A stretch of DNA of 64,000 bases from Amorphochlora amoebiformis (Eukaryota; Cercozoa; Chlorarachniophyceae), in contig BAAHQB010000063.1 of the NCBI GenBank assembly GCA_054601695.1, positions 124,001-188,000 of the forward strand, read 5' to 3'. This document shows, in pieces, positions 1 to 64,000 of the stretch. The first letter of the stretch is position 1. Every line of letters begins with the position of its first letter. Made by a program: the position numbers and the translations under genes. Below the pieces are notes generated by a model. The model did not search any database and had not been told where the DNA came from. It was given only the letters and a program-made list of their open reading frames with translations.

Positions 1-29
1 ATATATATATATATATACATATGTACATT

Positions 30-62
<33 letters not shown>

Positions 63-120
63 CTATACATATACTATATGTGGTTATCTGCGTAACTCAT
101 TATTTTAACACATGCATTTA

Positions 121-1588
121 CAAACTACATAACAAATGCTGTCATATATCTACATAGCAAATACTGTCATATATCTACATAACAAATACTGTCATTTATT
201 TACATAACAAATACTGTTATATGTCATATATCTACATAACCAATACTGTCATATATCTACATAACAAATACTGTCATATATTTACATAACAAATACTGTC
301 ATATGTCATATATCTACATAACCAATACTGTCATATATCTACATAACAAATACCGTCATATATTTACATAACAAATACTGTCATATGTCATATATCTACA
401 TAACCAATACTGTCATATATCTACATAACAAATACTATTATATATTTACATAACAAATACTGTAATATGTCATATATCTACATAACTAATACAGTCATAT
501 ATCTACATAACAAATACTGTCATATCTCTATATAACAAATACTGTCATATATCTACATAATACTGTCGTATATCTACATAATACTGTCATATATCTACAT
601 AACAAATACTGTCATATATCTACATAGTACTGTCGTATATCTACATAATATTGTCATATATCTACATAACAAATACTGCCATATATCTACATAATACTGT
701 CGTATATCTACATAATACTGTCATATATCTACATAACAAATACTGTCATATATCTACATAACAAATACTGTCATATATCTACATAATACTGTCGTATATC
801 TACATAATACTGTCATATATCTACATAACAAATACTGTCATATATCTACATAATACTGTCGTATATCTACATAATATTGTCATATATCTACATAACAAAT
901 ACTGCCATATATCTACATAATACTGTCGTATATCTACATAATACTGTCATATATCTACATAACAAATACTGTCATATATCTACATAACAAATACTGTCAT
1001 ATATCTACGTAATACTGTCGTATATCTACATAATATTGTCATATATCTACATAACAAATACTGTCATATATCCACATAATACTGTCATATATCTACACAA
1101 CAAATACTGTCAAATATCCACATGATACTGTCATATATCTACATAACAAATACTGTCATATATCTACATAATACTGTCATATATCTACATAACAAATACG
1201 GTCATATATCTACATAATGCTGTCATATATCTACACAACAAATATTGTCATATATCCACATAATACTGTCATATATCTACATAACAAATACTGTCATACA
1301 TCTACATAACAAATACTGTCATATATCTATATAATGCTGTCATATATCTACACAACAAATACTGTCATATATCCACATAATACTGTCATATATCTACATA
1401 ACAAATACTGTCATATATCTACATAACAAATACTGTCATATATTCACATAATACTGTCATATATCTACATAACAATTACTGTCAAATATCCACATAATAC
1501 TGTCATATATCTACATAATAAATACTGTCATATATTTGCATAATATTGTCATATATCTACATAACAAATACTGTCATATATCTACGTA
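121..1588. repeat. Tandem repeat, 25-bp and 21-bp units
   Basis: About 1.5 kb of head-to-tail units reading catatatctacataacaaat plus actgt (25 bp), mixed with a 21-bp form lacking four bases. The array ends about 75 bp before the acceptor of the exon at 1663, so it is probably intron of the left-hand gene. There are no spacers and no coding signal. Bases 1-57 before it are mostly (TA)n. Confidence 0.9.
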
Positions 1589-1662
1589 CATATACTAGAC
1601 GTAAATAGCTCATTCTTGCATGTATTAATATACATGTATTCTAACTCAAATTATATAACTAG

Positions 1663-4553
<2,891 letters not shown>

Positions 4554-5368
4554 AAGTTCGACACGTGTCAATAATAAATTCAAGAGTAGCTGTATAAGAA
4601 ACACTATCATTCTGATACCACTCCGCGATCTCATGCATAGATGATGGAATTGCTGAGTCACTGTCAGTGACTTAGCCACACATCTGTCACTGTCAGTGAC
4701 TCAGCCACACATCTGTCACTGCCAGTGACTCAGCCGTACATCTGCTATGCATGAAACGCAATTAGCACGTGATGACGCTAAAAGTCCATACTCGTCTCAG
4801 TCTTAACTTAAGTTTGTTAACTGACTCACTCGTCGTTGAAATTATTTGTGGTTTTAATTACAATTCCGAATATATTTTTACCCTCTCGACTATGGAGCTT
4901 GCACAGCGCTACGTCTAGTACGTACCAATAATAACTATTGTAGCCGATATCATAACGGTTCCTGAAGTGACAACAACTGTGGTCTTGTCAGCCTACGCAA
5001 CTATTAGATCACCATACCGAAACCGTAATACTCGTTTGCTATATATATCTAAGAGATTTCTGTAGACAGTGCTGGTAGTCACGTGACGTCACGGTGTGTG
5101 CTTTCATGATTATATATCTAGTAATCTAGGTAATGTACGGCCACATCACGTACTATTACTAATATCTAGAATATCAGGGCTACCGAAGTGATATATTTAC
5201 TAGATTTAGTATATTCAAACCAATGAATTAAATATGACTAGTGATTTCAAGAGTCATGATTTCCCTGCTGCAGCACAAACGATGGCACGTGTCTAGCGTG
5301 TGGGCCAGCAGGGCGTGACAAGGGGCGATATCACGATCGATTTAAATGTACGTTCGTGGGCGGACGTA
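4554..5368. other. Convergent intergenic region
   Basis: 815 bp between the stop of the left gene and the stop of the ABCC gene. It is mostly unique sequence and holds three 29-bp copies with the palindromic core CACTGTCAGTG at 4656-4742. No coding exon or RNA gene is evident; it presumably holds both 3' UTRs. Confidence 0.6.
4656..4742. repeat. 29-bp direct repeat, three copies
   Basis: ctgtcactgtcagtgactca plus gccacacat, three times with a few substitutions. Each unit has the self-complementary core cactgtcagtg. Confidence 0.85.
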
Positions 5369-53498
<48,130 letters not shown>

Positions 53499-54001
53499 GC
53501 CAAGGAAGGGGGAGGGATGGGTGGTGTCCACGTGGAATGTGTTCGGTTCCGGGGGATATCTTGGCCTCGATATACGGATATATCCTTGTAGAATATGGTG
53601 AATATATATGATATCTCTCTTTCGATATCGTGTATATAAGCCTGTAATACCTAATATTAATTCGTGTAAAAGGACCGTGGGGTATCTAAAAATTAATATC
53701 TGAATCGGCGACTTTGTTATATGCGTATACCCTGGGTATTTAAAGATTGATATCTGCATATTCATATAATTATAACACGGTGCAATATATAAATATCAAT
53801 ATTTCAATAACCTAACGATAAGCCGACATATTAAACTAGGTCCGTGCCAAAAAAAATTCTCATATCTAACCAGAATACATCAATATATTACATTCCCATA
53901 TCCCCCCAATGGCCACCCACTCACACAACGAAGCAGCCTAAGCCACCCCCCAAATCAACCATCTCGACCCCCTTTTCTTTATCTTTCTTATCTCCTGACA
54001 A
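53499..54001. promoter_or_regulatory. Divergent (bidirectional) intergenic region
   Basis: 503 bp between the proposed ABCC start (minus) and the protease-like gene start (plus), free of TA and TTAGGG arrays. It is C/T-rich just before the plus-strand ATG (cccccttttctttatctttc) and AT-rich in the middle. No defined promoter element is recognised. An in-frame upstream Met for ABCC at 53765 would shorten it to about 236 bp. Confidence 0.55.
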
Positions 54002-62081
<8,080 letters not shown>

Positions 62082-62084
62082 GCA

Positions 62085-62166
62085 AAACGTTTGTTTGTGT
62101 AGTGCACACATCATCTATATTTCAATGTATAGTATATGTAAACATATATGTATATATACATGCATA

Positions 62167-62207
<41 letters not shown>

Positions 62208-62260
62208 GCAAAACATTTGTTTGCGTAGTGCACACATGATCTATAATTCAATGTATAGAA

Positions 62261-62293
<33 letters not shown>

Positions 62294-62385
62294 GCATGCA
62301 TATATATATATATATATATATAATTGCAAAACGTTTGTTTGTGTAGTGCACACATTTGATCTATATTTCAATGTATACATACGTT
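62085..62385 (+). repeat. Three TA-separated copies of an acceptor-like unit
   Basis: attgcaaaacgtttgtttgt plus gtagtgcacacat..atctatatttcaatgtata at 62088, 62204 and 62323. It probably marks another exon of the protease-like gene (acceptor GTGTAG), but no copy could be fitted with confidence. Confidence 0.7.
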
Positions 62386-62468
62386 TTCTTAAATGTTAAA
62401 TGTATATACACACACATCTTGTGTATTTTGATGAATTTCTTCTATAACATTATATAATCTAGATAATA

Positions 62469-62508
<40 letters not shown>

Positions 62509-62524
62509 TATACATATATATAAT

Positions 62525-62807
<283 letters not shown>

Positions 62808-62873
62808 ATGTATATATGTACATAATTCTTCAATAAATTTTCAAATGTATGTGTGTGTGTTTATATTATAGAA

Positions 62874-62927
<54 letters not shown>

Positions 62928-63166
62928 AATCATTTATATATATATATATATATGTACATTGTTATATCTACATAGATATTTACACGTTCATAGATTATAT
63001 GCATATCAGTAACATATATATATATATATTTATATATATAATATATAATATATAATATATAATATATAATATATATATATATATTATATTATATATATGT
63101 ATAGGTCAAACATTAAGTTTAGGTCTCTCATATGTGTATATGTGTATATCTGTACACACATATATG

Positions 63167-63237
<71 letters not shown>

Positions 63238-63241
<4 letters not shown>

Positions 63242-63479
63242 AACGTATACCGGACCTACAAGCTTAACTAGACGTCAGATCGCTAGACTACCGTCATATT
63301 CGTAATCTACGCATGCGAATTAGCAATAGTCATCCGAGGGGAAGATCTTCCAAGGGAAGACCTTAGGTAGGGAAGGCCTTCTACGCGAGAATTTTCTTGT
63401 GAATTTAGTCATTATCATTTGCCATAATCCAAACGGACAACAGTCAATCGGACAACTACCACTGCTACGCTGACAGGTT
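63238..63479 (+). other. Leader or LTR remnant before gag
   Basis: Unique, more GC-rich sequence beginning TGTTAACG immediately after a TA tract. It could be part of a 5' LTR and leader of the retroelement. No LTR end, primer-binding site or target duplication can be proved, since the other LTR would lie outside the window. Confidence 0.35.
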
Positions 63480-64000
63480 ATGAGTTTCGAAGCGACACGT
63501 ACTGCCCTACTCAAGTGGACTGCCAAGCTGAAGCTTACCAAGGAGGACGACTGGACCAAGTACGCCAAGAGCGTCTCTATGATGGTGAAGGCACTTCAGC
63601 TCGAGGACTGCATGAAGCTTGGGGCACGATCCATCATGGATTGGAAGAATCCTGACGCTCTACGTCCACAGCATGTGGTTGAGATGAAGGAGGGGAAATG
63701 GGCAACGAATCTCGATGGGAAAGAGGACGCGCATATAAAGTTGAGGATGCTACTGCATGCTACATTGGTGCTCACGGTGGGACGTAAGTATGAACATCTT
63801 ACAACCGGGAGGGAGGATCCAGTGTACCTCTGGGCTCGTCTGCGCGCTGGCATCGAGGGTCCACGACTGTTTAGGAGGATGAAGCTACAGAAGAAGTTGA
63901 ATCGTCAGACGCTTGACGATTACAGCGGCGATTTCGGGAAGCTGGCTTCGGAGATCGAGGAGACGGCGGATGCACTCACCGGGCTGGGCAAGACCATGGA
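63480..64000 (+). CDS. gag: Copia-like retrotransposon gag, N-terminal part
   Basis: An uninterrupted frame from ATG at 63480 to the right edge (173 codons). It fits the gag region of Copia-type elements (UBN2-like): a W-K-type N-terminal part, then YLWARLRAGIEG, then LQKKLNRQTLDDYSGDFGKL, corresponding to the family W-x-x-L and L-x-x-x-x-x-x-x-V-x-x-Y-x-x-x-F segments. GC content near 50% and normal codon use contrast with the AT-rich surroundings. No zinc knuckle or polymerase is in the window. It may be inserted in an intron or the 3' flank of the protease-like gene. Confidence 0.7.
   Translation, partial: MSFEATRTALLKWTAKLKLTKEDDWTKYAKSVSMMVKALQLEDCMKLGARSIMDWKNPDALRPQHVVEMKEGKWATNLDGKEDAHIKLRMLLHATLVLTVGRKYEHLTTGREDPVYLWARLRAGIEGPRLFRRMKLQKKLNRQTLDDYSGDFGKLASEIEETADALTGLGKTM

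Noticed and set aside
121-1588. CRISPR-like regular repeat
   Set aside because: Units are contiguous with no unique spacers, and the genome is eukaryotic.

Overview
The window is nuclear DNA of a eukaryote, probably a microbial one with very intron-dense genes. Most of it is (TA)n, interspersed with large interstitial arrays of the telomere-type repeat TTAGGG in both orientations, GA/CT microsatellites and many short tandem arrays. Nearly all long open frames are read-throughs of these repeats (Tyr-Ile, Leu-Gly, Pro-Asn, Leu-Ser strings) and are not genes. The real coding sequence is hidden in exons of 18-130 bases. I found these by matching splice sites, reading phase and protein-family motifs by eye. 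The species cannot be named from the sequence.

Layout. (1) 1663-4553, plus strand: the last four exons of an unrecognised gene that enters from the left edge. (2) 5369-53498, minus strand: one ABC transporter of the ABCC/MRP type, modelled here as 68 exons in about 48 kb (about 4 kb coding, about 1,330 residues). It has TMD1, NBD1, TMD2 and NBD2 with all nucleotide-binding motifs, and reading phase agrees at 64 of 67 junctions. (3) 53499-54001: a 503-bp divergent intergenic region. (4) 54002 to at least 61941, plus strand: a multi-exon gene like a pepsin-family (A1) aspartic protease, with both catalytic motifs altered. (5) 63480-64000, plus strand: the start of a Copia-like gag frame that runs off the right edge. 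The left gene and the ABCC gene converge; the ABCC and protease-like genes diverge.

The striking feature is how the introns are built. At many exons in all three spliced genes, an exon edge together with its donor or acceptor splice site has been copied several times into the adjoining intron, each copy separated by a (TA)n tract. Other introns are almost pure telomere-type repeat, with ends such as GTAACCC, GTTAGGG and CCCTAG serving as splice sites. Two introns appear to use GC donors. A conserved element of about 45 bp recurs nine times inside the TTAGGG arrays, always in the same orientation relative to them.

Limits: all exon models come from manual translation. No homology search, RNA evidence or folding was available.
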